Counted from the first letter of the stretch, positions 27,069 to 35,613 are shown. The stretch: DNA of 53,750 nucleotides from an uncultured Bacilli bacterium (GCA_944372455.1 CALVZF010000004.1:1-53750), one strand, 5' to 3'. The notes: generated from the letters alone by a model not told the origin. Program-made: numbers and translations.

Positions 27069-27825
27069 GAGTATGAAATTCTAGTTTTAATTTATCAGAA
27101 ATTGTTACTATAAATTCAGAATTTGTAGGTTTAGCTTTATCAATATCTACACTGTGTCCAAAAATTTCTTCCATAAGTTCCCAATTACCTCTATTCCAAC
27201 TAACTTCTATCGCATGTCTAATTGCTCTTTCCACTCTAGATACGGTTGTATCAAATTTATTAGCAATTTCAGGATATAATTCTTTAGTAATAGCTCCTAC
27301 CATATCTGGATTTTTATAAAGTAATATTATTCCTTCTCTTATATATTGATATCCCTTAATATGAGAAGGAATACCAAGTTCATGTAAGATTTTTGTTATA
27401 CAAATTTGCAAGTCATTATGTAATAAATCTATTACTTTTCCAGTATCTTTTTTATGTGTTATATCAATTATTCTTTTTTCTAAATCAGAAAGTTCAAAAG
27501 GTTTTAATATAAAGTAATTTACTCCATAATCAGATACTCTTCTTATAGTGTCTTCTTCATTAAATGATGTAGAAATTATTACTTTTTTATCTATACCTCT
27601 TTTTTGCATTTCTTCTAAAACATATATACCATCTTTTTTGGGCATAATTAAATCCAAAATAATTACATCATATTCATTCTGTTTATTTTGGATTACTTCT
27701 ATTCCTTCTTGTCCATCATGACAAGTTAATACTACATCTATATTTGCGTGACTACTAAAATACTCCTTAACCATACTGCATAAACTTTCGTTATCGTCGA
27801 TCATAAGAATTTTTATATTTTCCAT
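27055..27825 (-). CDS. spo0A: Stage 0 sporulation response regulator Spo0A
   Basis: Master transcription factor for entry into sporulation. The receiver domain (1-125) has the acidic pair Asp10/Asp11, phosphoacceptor Asp58 in VIILDLIMPKKDG, Thr87 and Lys108. The C-terminal effector domain has the Spo0A-specific recognition helix SRVERAIRHAI (196-206), followed by WNRGN and KPTNSEFI. Both domains look intact at 256 residues. It stands alone between tpiA and an ATPase gene, with terminators on both sides, rather than next to spoIVB as in Bacillus. A perfect 0A box lies upstream. Confidence 0.98.
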   Translation of the reverse strand: MENIKILMIDDNESLCSMVKEYFSSHANIDVVLTCHDGQEGIEVIQNKQNEYDVIILDLIMPKKDGIYVLEEMQKRGIDKKVIISTSFNEEDTIRRVSDYGVNYFILKPFELSDLEKRIIDITHKKDTGKVIDLLHNDLQICITKILHELGIPSHIKGYQYIREGIILLYKNPDMVGAITKELYPEIANKFDTTVSRVERAIRHAIEVSWNRGNWELMEEIFGHSVDIDKAKPTNSEFIVTISDKLKLEFHTQKSK

Positions 27826-27928
27826 TTTGTTCTCCCTTCAATTATCAATTCTATTACCACGCATCATTATTATATAATAAATGATAAAAGTATTACTAGA
27901 GCTAATTTTAGCTAATTGTGTATTGTAT

Positions 27929-27935
27929 TGTCGAA
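27929..27935 (+). promoter_or_regulatory. 0A box upstream of spo0A
   Basis: TGTCGAA, the core Spo0A-binding sequence, sits about 100 bases upstream of the spo0A start codon in the tpiA-spo0A gap. A direct repeat of AGCTAAT lies just beside it (27900-27917). Autoregulation is known for Spo0A in Bacillus; here it is inferred from one 7-base match. Confidence 0.5.
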
Positions 27936-27963
27936 TTTACACGGATTTTACAAGGATTATTTT

Positions 27964-27989
27964 ATAAAAAAATTGTACCAAGTACAATT
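27964..27989 (-). terminator. Terminator of tpiA
   Basis: A perfect 8-bp stem AATTGTAC / GTACAATT (27982-27989 and 27971-27978) overlaps the tpiA stop codon and is followed by TTTTTATAAAA on the minus strand. Confidence 0.8.
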
Positions 27990-28711
27990 CAATTTATTTC
28001 TTCTATAATTTTAATAAATTCATCTGCTATAGTTGAAGCCCCACCTATTAAAAATCCATCAGTTATTTTAAGATTAGTAAATTTAGATATATTACTTAAT
28101 CTAATACTTCCTCCATATAAGACCGTAATATCTATTTTAAAGGCACTCTTAACTAAGTCTTTAATAAATCTAGAAGTTTCTTCAATTTCTACGCTAGTAG
28201 GGGTAATTCCACTACCGATAGCCCACAATGGTTCGTAAGCTATGATAACATTTTCTAATTCTTCTCTATTAAAACCTTGTAATAAATCCAATATACTTCT
28301 TCTAATAACTTGTTCTGTTTTCATTAAAAGTTTTTCTTCTTTAGATTCTCCAATACAAATTATAGGTGTGATCCTATTTTCTAGGCATTGAGAAATTTTT
28401 TTATGAATTATTTCGTCAGTTTCATTAAAGTATTTTCTTCTTTCACTGTGACCAACTATTGCATACTTTATTCCCATACTTTTTAATTGATATGCACTTA
28501 CTTCTCCAGTGTAAGAGCCCTTCTCATACATAGATACATCTTGAGTTCCTATATTATATTTTTTATCTGTAAAATACGGAATATATATATAAGAAGGACA
28601 TATTACAATATCATTTTGAGTCATTAAGTTTTCATTTATTTCATTGATATATAAAGCAATTTCCCTTAAATTTAAACTCATCTTTAAATTTCCTACTATT
28701 AATTTACTCAT
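27989..28711 (-). CDS. tpiA: Triosephosphate isomerase
   Basis: Interconverts dihydroxyacetone phosphate and glyceraldehyde 3-phosphate. Numbered from the ATG at 28711, chosen for its AAGGGG site seven bases upstream, catalytic residues are Lys10 (GNLKM), His88 (VGHSERR) and Glu160 (AYEPLWAIG), with the phosphate loop YGGS. Length 240. It overlaps the glycosyltransferase stop by 8 bases, so this glycolytic gene is translationally coupled to envelope genes. Confidence 0.97.
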   Translation of the reverse strand: MSKLIVGNLKMSLNLREIALYINEINENLMTQNDIVICPSYIYIPYFTDKKYNIGTQDVSMYEKGSYTGEVSAYQLKSMGIKYAIVGHSERRKYFNETDEIIHKKISQCLENRITPIICIGESKEEKLLMKTEQVIRRSILDLLQGFNREELENVIIAYEPLWAIGSGITPTSVEIEETSRFIKDLVKSAFKIDITVLYGGSIRLSNISKFTNLKITDGFLIGGASTIADEFIKIIEEIN

Positions 28712-29939
28712 TTTCATTCCCCTTTATAATATTTTTAACTCTATCAAAAATATCATATTTAAACCTTGGCTTATTTTTAATTGCAATATTATATACATCT
28801 AATACTCTTTCAGCATAATATTTTGAAGAGTATTGTTCAGAACTTCTTCTAGCTTGTCTAGAAAGTGTTTTAAGTTCTTCACCATTACTAATAAGATTTA
28901 TTACTTCTTTTTTATAACCTCTTTTATTTTTAAATATTTTCCCATTTAATCCATCAATTATAACATTTCTAAAACTTTCATCATCAATACATACTGGTGT
29001 AACAGAAGCCGCCATAGCTTCAATAACTGTTAGACCTTGAGTTTCAGTAATAGAGGCAGTCGCAAAAATTGAAGCTAATTGATAATAATTAGGAATATCT
29101 TCCCATGGAACTTTCCCAGTAAATATTACGTTTTGTTCAATACCTAATTTTTTGGCTAATTTTTGGTATTTAATAGAATCTGGACCATCACCAATTATCA
29201 TTAATTTACATTTAGGATATTTTTTTATAATATCTTTTTGAGCATCTATTAAAAATTCTACATTCTTTTCTTGAGCTAATCTTCCTACAAATAATATTAT
29301 AAAGTCATCTTTTTGAAGGTTGAATTTCTTTCTATACTTATCAAGCATGCCCGAAGTAAATTTTTCTTTATAAAATCTATCTATTTCTATGCCAGTTGGT
29401 ATAATATGTACATTTCTTCTTACTTTATATTTTTCTTTAAATAAATCATATGTTTTTTTAGTTGGTACAATTAATTCTGAAATCGTTTTATCACAATAAA
29501 ATAAAGTTAAATATTCTACTATTTTTTTACTTGCGTGATCAAAATAGCCTTTAGTGATGTAATGAATATAATCTTCATACATAGTGTGATAAGTATGTAC
29601 TAATGGAATATTAAATTGTTTTGCAATTATTCTTGCAAAGGTTCCTACCCCAAACTCGGTATGTGAATGTATTATATCTAGCTTCCATTTTTTAATTTTA
29701 TTGATACACCTTAAAGGATAAATACCCGTTAGTCTGTAATCGTATATCCCGATTGGAATTCCTGGAATTCTTATTACTTTTCCATTTTCTTCATAACAAT
29801 ATTTAGTTAATTCATTATTAACAGTTACAACAAATACTTGATGTCCTAATTTTTCTAAAGCGTGTTTTAGCATTGAAATACTTGTTGAAACCCCATTAAT
29901 ATATGGTGGGTATGTATCCGTAAATAATCCTATTCTCAT
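28704..29939 (-). CDS. GT4 glycosyltransferase, diacylglycerol-glucosyltransferase-like
   Basis: 411-residue retaining glycosyltransferase of the GT-B fold, family 4. The N-terminal domain starts MRIGLFTDTYPPYINGVSTS, the acceptor-binding form shared with monoglucosyl-diacylglycerol synthases of Acholeplasma and streptococci. The C-terminal donor domain has ILFVGRLAQEKN and the E-x7-E motif ETQGLTVIEAM. The basic C-terminus (IKNKPRFKY) fits membrane association. It overlaps the flippase-like gene by 4 bases and tpiA by 8. Synthesis of glycolipids for the membrane or as lipoteichoic acid anchor is inferred. Confidence 0.88.
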   Translation of the reverse strand: MRIGLFTDTYPPYINGVSTSISMLKHALEKLGHQVFVVTVNNELTKYCYEENGKVIRIPGIPIGIYDYRLTGIYPLRCINKIKKWKLDIIHSHTEFGVGTFARIIAKQFNIPLVHTYHTMYEDYIHYITKGYFDHASKKIVEYLTLFYCDKTISELIVPTKKTYDLFKEKYKVRRNVHIIPTGIEIDRFYKEKFTSGMLDKYRKKFNLQKDDFIILFVGRLAQEKNVEFLIDAQKDIIKKYPKCKLMIIGDGPDSIKYQKLAKKLGIEQNVIFTGKVPWEDIPNYYQLASIFATASITETQGLTVIEAMAASVTPVCIDDESFRNVIIDGLNGKIFKNKRGYKKEVINLISNGEELKTLSRQARRSSEQYSSKYYAERVLDVYNIAIKNKPRFKYDIFDRVKNIIKGNENE

Positions 29940-30802
29940 AGTATTTTTCTCCTTTTATTTGTAGTTAAAGCAATACTACCAAGTATCATTCCTAAATAAT
30001 ATGTTATAAATCTCCACATTATCATTATTGTTGATAAAACATATCCTTTAACGTATTCTCCAAAAAATTTTAAAAATGCATATTCAAGTCCACCACTACC
30101 ACCTGGTATTGGAACAAAAGATCCAATTATCATTACATAACTAGTTGATACTATAGTAGCAATAATACTCATATTATAAGAAGAATCAGTACTTTTTAAA
30201 AGTAGTAATGGAATTGAATAAAGGAAAATAAAAGAAATAAAGTTGTAAAAGAAACATTTAAGAAAAGCTTTTTTATTTTGCCTTATTTTTTTCGCACTAT
30301 TATAAAATTTATCAACAGTTTGATTTAATTTGTTAATATTTTTCTTTTTATATTTTATTATTTTCATTCTATATAATATATCTATTCCTTTTTCAATAAC
30401 ATATTTATTAGATTTTCTAACAAAACTTATAAAGAATAAAACTATCATTACTAATGAATTAATAATGAACCCTAATATTATAAAATGTTTAAGTATTTTA
30501 ACGTTGGGAAAAAAATCAAATATAGAATTTAAAATAATTGCGAATATTCCATATATAATTAATACTAATTGGTAAATTACAAAATTTTGAATCACTATGC
30601 TTGTACTTGTTGGCAAATCAATACCTTGTTTTTTCATGAAGTAAATTTGTGCGGGTTGCCCTCCTGAAGCAAATGGAGTGGTTCCATTAAAAAATTGCGT
30701 TATTAACATATTTTTGATAGTATATATAAATTTAAAATCCTTTTTAAATGTTTTAATAATTGTATGAAGTGATAGGGTTCTTAATAAACCGTATATCCCC
30801 AT
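29936..30802 (-). CDS. Flippase-like membrane protein (LPG synthase TM family), 5' end unresolved
   Basis: Multispanning protein related to the N-terminal domain of MprF and other UPF0104/lysylphosphatidylglycerol-synthase TM proteins, a common partner of GT4 glycolipid synthases. From the ATG at 30802 it has 288 residues, including FNGTTPFASGGQPAQIYFM and the family-typical IPGGSGGLEYAF. That start cuts into a membrane helix. The same frame stays open upstream to 30934 and encodes another helix (FLILFSILIIILYFTL) and the rest of the second, but contains no ATG, GTG or TTG. The missing start lies at a run of ten A shared with the pgk end; see findings. Lipid or glycolipid translocation is inferred. 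Confidence 0.8.
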   Translation of the reverse strand: MGIYGLLRTLSLHTIIKTFKKDFKFIYTIKNMLITQFFNGTTPFASGGQPAQIYFMKKQGIDLPTSTSIVIQNFVIYQLVLIIYGIFAIILNSIFDFFPNVKILKHFIILGFIINSLVMIVLFFISFVRKSNKYVIEKGIDILYRMKIIKYKKKNINKLNQTVDKFYNSAKKIRQNKKAFLKCFFYNFISFIFLYSIPLLLLKSTDSSYNMSIIATIVSTSYVMIIGSFVPIPGGSGGLEYAFLKFFGEYVKGYVLSTIMIMWRFITYYLGMILGSIALTTNKRRKIL

Positions 30803-30918
30803 AAATATTAACGATAATAAAACCCATCCTAATTTTAAATTAAAAATTTGTTTTAAAACAAGAGTTAAATTATCTTTTAAAGTAAAGTATAGAATAATAA
30901 TTAAAATACTAAATAATA

Positions 30919-32136
30919 TTAAAAAGTTTTTTTTTTAAAATTAGTAATATCATCGGCTTTATCAGGGATTATATCAATTCCTGGCAAAGTAGTTCCTTCA
31001 AAAAGTGCTAAAGAAGCTCCTCCCCCTGTAGATATATGTGTCACATCTTTTTCATATCCAAGTTTTTTAAGTGCAAAAGCACTATCTCCTCCACCAATTA
31101 TGGTTAATCCAGGATTATTTTTAATTGCTTCACATATTCCTTTTGTTCCAGCTTCAAAATTTTTAAATTCAAAAACTCCCATTGGACCATTCCAAATAAT
31201 TTCCTTTCCTTCTTTGATATATTTTGCAAATAGTTTAATTGTTTTAGGACCAATATCCATACTAATATCACTTTCTTCAAGTTCATTAATACTTTTAACA
31301 ATGCCTTTAGTATCTTTAAATTCATTATTAACTACTAGATCAATAGGTAATATTATTTTTTTAGAATATTTTTCTAAAATATTTGCACAAAAATCAATGT
31401 TATCATTATCAATTAAGGAATTACCCATATTATATCCATCAGCTTTTAAAAATGTATGACACATTCCTCCACCAATTAATATATAATCTGCAATTTCTAC
31501 TAAATTTTCAATTACTTTAATTTTATCATTAACTTTTGCTCCACCTAAAATAACAATAAATGGTTTTTTAGGTTTATCAATAGCAGGTTTTAAAATTTCA
31601 AGTTCTTTTTCCATTAAAAAACCAATTCCACTATCTATATTTTCTGCAATTCCTACATTTGAAGCATGACTTCTATGAGCAGTACCAAACGCATCATTTA
31701 TAAATATGTCTCCTAGACTAGCCCAATATTTTCCTAATTCACTATCATTATTACTTTCTTTTTTTCCATCTAAATCTTCAAATCTAGTATTTTCCATTAA
31801 AAGTACGTCTTTACTATTCATACTTGAAATAGCATCTTCTAGTTCTTTTCCTCTAGTAAAAGGAATAAATTTAACTTTCGTATTTAATAATTTTTCAAGT
31901 TCTAAAGCAACCGGTTTTAAAGTATTTTTCTTTTTATCAGCTTCAGTTTTTATTTTTCCTAAATGAGACATTAAAATTACTTTTGCTCCATTATCAATAG
32001 CATATTTAATGGTTGGTATACTCATAACAATACGATTATTATCCGTGATTTTAAAATCTTTAATTGGAACATTAAAATCACAACGTATAATTACCTTTTT
32101 GTTTTTTAAATTGAAATCTTTAATCGTTTTCTTCAT
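30919..32136 (-). CDS. pgk: Phosphoglycerate kinase
   Basis: Glycolytic kinase making ATP from 1,3-bisphosphoglycerate. The 405 residues include RCDFNVPIKDFKITDNNRI, the substrate-binding SHLGK and RSHASN regions, a central FIVILGGAKVNDKI and the C-terminal GGGDSAFALKKLG and HISTGGGASLALFEG. The ATG follows TAGGAGGT. The last codons run through ten consecutive A, so the C-terminal tail changes with tract length while the domain would remain complete. It has its own promoter, with a palindrome beside it. Confidence 0.98.
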   Translation of the reverse strand: MKKTIKDFNLKNKKVIIRCDFNVPIKDFKITDNNRIVMSIPTIKYAIDNGAKVILMSHLGKIKTEADKKKNTLKPVALELEKLLNTKVKFIPFTRGKELEDAISSMNSKDVLLMENTRFEDLDGKKESNNDSELGKYWASLGDIFINDAFGTAHRSHASNVGIAENIDSGIGFLMEKELEILKPAIDKPKKPFIVILGGAKVNDKIKVIENLVEIADYILIGGGMCHTFLKADGYNMGNSLIDNDNIDFCANILEKYSKKIILPIDLVVNNEFKDTKGIVKSINELEESDISMDIGPKTIKLFAKYIKEGKEIIWNGPMGVFEFKNFEAGTKGICEAIKNNPGLTIIGGGDSAFALKKLGYEKDVTHISTGGGASLALFEGTTLPGIDIIPDKADDITNFKKKTF

Positions 32137-32168
32137 GATATACCTCCTAAGTAATAATCCTTATATAA

Positions 32169-32196
32169 AGTATAGCATATTTTCATTTATAATCAA
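32169..32196 (-). promoter_or_regulatory. Promoter of pgk
   Basis: TTGATT (32191-32196), 16-base spacer, TATACT (32169-32174) on the minus strand. Its -35 abuts a 16-bp palindrome. Confidence 0.65.
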
Positions 32197-32212
32197 ATGA
32201 CAAATTTGTCAT
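32197..32212. promoter_or_regulatory. Palindromic operator candidate at the pgk promoter
   Basis: ATGACAAATTTGTCAT is a perfect 16-bp palindrome placed immediately upstream of the pgk -35 box. The position suits an activator or repressor site. It does not match the consensus sites of CcpA, Rex or CtsR that I know. Confidence 0.45.
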
Positions 32213-32243
32213 ATAATTAAAATTTATGAATTGTTAGATTTTA

Positions 32244-32763
32244 TTAAGTTATAATATTATTTTTTCTAGTCCCTTTTAGCTTTTCTTTTCCTATTTTTTT
32301 GGATGCAATAACTAATTGTGTTTTAGTAAATCCCATATTTAAAAGTTGCATACTAATACTATAAATATTATGTAATATTTTTTGCTGACTTTTATAATTT
32401 AAATATTTAGTAATTTTAGGCAATATTATTTGTTTGTCCAAATAAATTAATTTTATAATTTTTATTTATAAATAGTTTAAAATGCCTTTTTTTATAATTA
32501 AATTCTTCTGTTCTATTTAAAAATGTTAAATGAGAATTTTTTTTTATATAGCTTAATAAAGTTTGATAAAATATACGAGCTTTTGATTGCTAAGATATAA
32601 TAGTTTTTAAAAATTTTAATTCTTGTTTTGAAATAACGTCTATATTGTTTTCAATATACTCTGATAAAAAAACTTTAACACATTCATGAGTACTAATCCA
32701 TAATTTTTTCTTTCTTATTAGTTCTTTTTCTAAAATTTTTTGTAACTCTATACTATTTCTCAT
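32244..32763 (-). pseudogene. Decayed gene between gapA and pgk
   Basis: An ATG at 32763 with a good AAAGGAGA site opens a frame that starts MRNSIELQKILEKELIRKK and runs 57 codons to an in-frame TAG. The same frame continues afterwards (beginning QSKARIFYQTLL) to a TAA near 32420. Reading then shifts one frame and continues as IILPKITKYLNYKSQQK to 32244. One nonsense and one frameshift change would restore about 170 residues of a Lys/Ile-rich, helical protein that I do not recognise. Alternatively these are two tiny genes, or homopolymer sequencing errors are involved. It is preceded by a G-tract promoter. Confidence 0.5.
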
Positions 32764-32800
32764 TTAAAGTCTCCTTTTGGATTACCACAATTATATTTTT

Positions 32801-32827
32801 AATATATCATATACCCCCCCTGGTCAA
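32801..32827 (-). promoter_or_regulatory. G-tract promoter, copy 2 (7 G, spacer 15)
   Basis: On the minus strand, TTGACC (32822-32827) is followed by A and seven G (32814-32820), and then TATATT (32801-32806) at a spacer of 15. It shares its upstream flank and layout with the promoter at 39302-39329. Two extra G would give the ideal 17-base spacer. It faces the decayed gene at 32244-32763. Confidence 0.6.
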
Positions 32828-32854
32828 GAATTTTCTATTAACAGTTGGCATAAA

Positions 32855-32880
32855 TAAAAAAAATTGCATAACGCAATTTT
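32855..32880 (-). terminator. Terminator of gapA
   Basis: A perfect 8-bp stem AAAATTGC / GCAATTTT (32873-32880 and 32860-32867), with a T-rich run after it on the minus strand, separates gapA from pgk. Confidence 0.8.
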
Positions 32881-33887
32881 TAAAGATTAACCCAATATTT
32901 AGCTGTTCTAACCATTTGATATGAATAGCTCATTTCATTATCGTACCAAGCAATTATTTTTACTAGTTGTCCATCAGCAGTATCCACAATTTGTGTGGAT
33001 AATCCATCAACTAATGAACCGTTTTCTAATCCAATTATATCACTTGAAACAATAGGATCTTCTGTATATCCAATAGTTTCATTAATACTGTTTTTAAATA
33101 CATTATTAATTTCGTCTACTGAAACTTTTTTATTAAGCTCTAAACTTAAATCCACAACAGATCCTGTTGGTACCGGCACACGAAGTGCGATTCCATCTAA
33201 TTTTCCAGCAAGCTCTGGAATTACAAGACCTAAAGCACTCGCTGCTCCAGTTGAAGTAGGTACAATATTTTCTGCTGCTGCTCTCCCACGACGAGCCCTA
33301 ATTCCTTTTTTATGCACTATATCTAATGTTGCTTGATCATTAGTATAAGCATGTACAGTAGTCATAAATCCTTTTTTGATTCCAAAGTTATCATTCATAA
33401 TTTTAGCTACCGGAGCTAAACAATTTGTAGTACAGCTTGCAGCTGAAATAATTTGTTCATCACCTGTCAAAGTTTTATGGTTTACATTGTATACAATAGT
33501 TTTTAAATCTCCCTTAGCAGGAGCAGATATTATTACTTTCTTAGCTCCTGCACTTATATGTGCCATTGATTTATCATAAGAAGTAAAAATACCAGTACAT
33601 TCAAAAACTATATCAATATCTAATTTACCCCAAGGAAGCATACTTGGATCTTTTTCTTTGTATATTTCAATTTCTCTATCTTTAACAATAATTGAATGAT
33701 TTGTATATTTTATTTCATTAACCCTATAATTTTTATGACAAGTATCATATTTCAATAGATATGCTAAATTTTCTGGATCACTTAAATCATTAATTGCCAC
33801 AACATCAAAATTAGGATCTTCTTCCATAATTCTAAATACTAATCTTCCAATTCTTCCAAAGCCATTAATTGCTACTCTTATTGCCAT
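32880..33887 (-). CDS. gapA: Glyceraldehyde-3-phosphate dehydrogenase, NAD-dependent
   Basis: Glycolytic oxidation of glyceraldehyde 3-phosphate. The 335 residues include the Rossmann motif INGFGRIGRL, Asp34 after the second strand (NAD preference), catalytic Cys152 in SAASCTTNCLAPVAK and the typical TGAASALGLVIPELAGKLDG. It lies 34 bases after a PRK/uridine-kinase-like gene and is probably co-transcribed with it. No cggR-type regulator precedes it. Confidence 0.98.
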   Translation of the reverse strand: MAIRVAINGFGRIGRLVFRIMEEDPNFDVVAINDLSDPENLAYLLKYDTCHKNYRVNEIKYTNHSIIVKDREIEIYKEKDPSMLPWGKLDIDIVFECTGIFTSYDKSMAHISAGAKKVIISAPAKGDLKTIVYNVNHKTLTGDEQIISAASCTTNCLAPVAKIMNDNFGIKKGFMTTVHAYTNDQATLDIVHKKGIRARRGRAAAENIVPTSTGAASALGLVIPELAGKLDGIALRVPVPTGSVVDLSLELNKKVSVDEINNVFKNSINETIGYTEDPIVSSDIIGLENGSLVDGLSTQIVDTADGQLVKIIAWYDNEMSYSYQMVRTAKYWVNL

Positions 33888-33921
33888 TTTTTATCATCTC
33901 CTAGTTTAATTTTAACAAATA

Positions 33922-35586
33922 TTATCTGTAAAAACAACTTTTACCAATAAATTCTCTTAATATTGAATCCATTGGAACTCCATCTGATGGGATTGGTAAA
34001 AAACTTTTTAAAAAGTTTATAAGTCTTCTTGCTTCTCCATAGTATGGAGAATTATTTTCTACTTTAAATAATAATGGCTCAACATAAATTTTTAATACTC
34101 CTACTTCGTAAATTAATGCAGTATTAAATACATAATCTGCTTCATCTTGAAATGGGAAAACGTATATTTCTTCGCCAGCTCTTACTTTATCCCACATTTT
34201 TAAAGTGTCTTCTACACTGTGACCTCTTGTTCTATTATCTCTTATTATTCTTCTTAATAATCTTATATCACTAGTAGAAATATGATTATAGTTATCAATA
34301 CTTAAAGGAGTGAATGGACTAATGTAAATCTTTACTTTGTTTTCTTTAGGAATTCCACTAGTTAATTTTTCATTTAATGTATGAAGCCCCTCAATTACTA
34401 AAACATCGTTATCACTAAGTTTTATTTTTCTAACTCCAAATTCTTTTTCGCCTTTAATAAAATTAAACCTTGGGATATCTACTTCATCACCATTAATCAA
34501 TTTATTTAATTGTTCATTAAATAATTTTATATCTATTGTATTTATACTTTCATAATCTAATTCTCCCGTAGGTAATTTTGGAGTTTCTTTTCTATCTAGA
34601 AAATAGTCATCAGTAGATAGCAAATGAGGGGTAACTCCTAATGATCTTAAATACATACAAAATTTATTAGCAGTAGTTGTTTTTCCAGAAGATGAAGGTC
34701 CTGCTATTAAAATTATTTTTGCATTTTTATTATTTTTTCCAATTTGAATAGCAATATTCATTAAATTACGATTTTGAATAGCTTCGTTCATTAGAATGAA
34801 ATCATTGATTTTTCCGGTAGAAACAATCTCATTAAGACTACCTACATTAGATACTTTCATGACATCTATCCATTTAGAATATTCTTCAAAAACATTAATA
34901 ATTTTTTCATGATGAACGTATTCTGGAATTTTGCCATTTGTTCTTAATACTGGAAATCTTAAAACTAATACATTATTTCCAAGATATGTAAGTGCGAACT
35001 CTTTTAAGTATCCTGTTGAAATTGGTAAACTTCCATAAAAGTAAGCATAATAATTTTTACATTTAGATAATGATGCATAATCTTCTGTAGTTACATTTAT
35101 GTTTTTGATTTTCTCAAATTGATTAGTAGACTTATAAAAATCTTTCAAATCCTTGGTGGTAACTCCAATTGTTTCAAATTGAAAGTCTAAACTTACAATT
35201 TCTTTCATTTTTTCTTCAATTTTTGGAAATAGTTCTTCAGAAATAATTTGATCTGACTTAATCTTACAATATATTCCTCTATCAATTGAATGTTCAAAAG
35301 AAATATCGCTATTGTTTCCAAGTAGTTCTTTAACTGCAATAATAAGTAAAAATTTAAGCCCATTAATATACATTCTATTACTATCTCTATTCATATAGTC
35401 TAAAAATTCAATTTTACAATCTCTATCAATTTTAGTATCTAAAGTCATAAAATGATTATTAACATTCATAGCAAGTATATCATTTAACATTGATGATTTG
35501 TAATATTTACTTAATTCTAATCCTGATATACCTTTACTAAAAGTTTTAGTTTCACCATTTACAGTAATATTTATAGTATTGTTCAT
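33922..35586 (-). CDS. TGS-SAD-PRK-type nucleoside kinase
   Basis: 554-residue, three-part protein. It has an N-terminal TGS domain (about 1-65), a region like the threonyl-tRNA synthetase second additional domain (about 75-190, with HSIDRGIY), and a C-terminal phosphoribulokinase/uridine-kinase domain. That last domain has the P-loop GPSSSGKTT (296-304), followed by STDDYFLDR and VIEGLHTLNE. Fusions of this type are found in Firmicutes and are annotated as nucleoside kinases; the true substrate is uncertain. It is first gene of a two-gene unit with gapA and has its own promoter. The link to gapA is unusual. Confidence 0.85.
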   Translation of the reverse strand: MNNTINITVNGETKTFSKGISGLELSKYYKSSMLNDILAMNVNNHFMTLDTKIDRDCKIEFLDYMNRDSNRMYINGLKFLLIIAVKELLGNNSDISFEHSIDRGIYCKIKSDQIISEELFPKIEEKMKEIVSLDFQFETIGVTTKDLKDFYKSTNQFEKIKNINVTTEDYASLSKCKNYYAYFYGSLPISTGYLKEFALTYLGNNVLVLRFPVLRTNGKIPEYVHHEKIINVFEEYSKWIDVMKVSNVGSLNEIVSTGKINDFILMNEAIQNRNLMNIAIQIGKNNKNAKIILIAGPSSSGKTTTANKFCMYLRSLGVTPHLLSTDDYFLDRKETPKLPTGELDYESINTIDIKLFNEQLNKLINGDEVDIPRFNFIKGEKEFGVRKIKLSDNDVLVIEGLHTLNEKLTSGIPKENKVKIYISPFTPLSIDNYNHISTSDIRLLRRIIRDNRTRGHSVEDTLKMWDKVRAGEEIYVFPFQDEADYVFNTALIYEVGVLKIYVEPLLFKVENNSPYYGEARRLINFLKSFLPIPSDGVPMDSILREFIGKSCFYR

Positions 35587-35613
35587 AATATCCCTCTTAT
35601 TCTTACTATATAT

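Noticed and set aside
30850-30866. Palindrome TTGTTTTAAAACAA upstream of the flippase ATG as an operator
   Set aside because: It lies in sequence that codes for the flippase N-terminus in frame and is explained by Lys/Leu/Val codons; no promoter is nearby.
31100-31459. 119-codon plus-strand frame within pgk
   Set aside because: Antisense shadow of an intact, conserved pgk; no ribosome-binding site.
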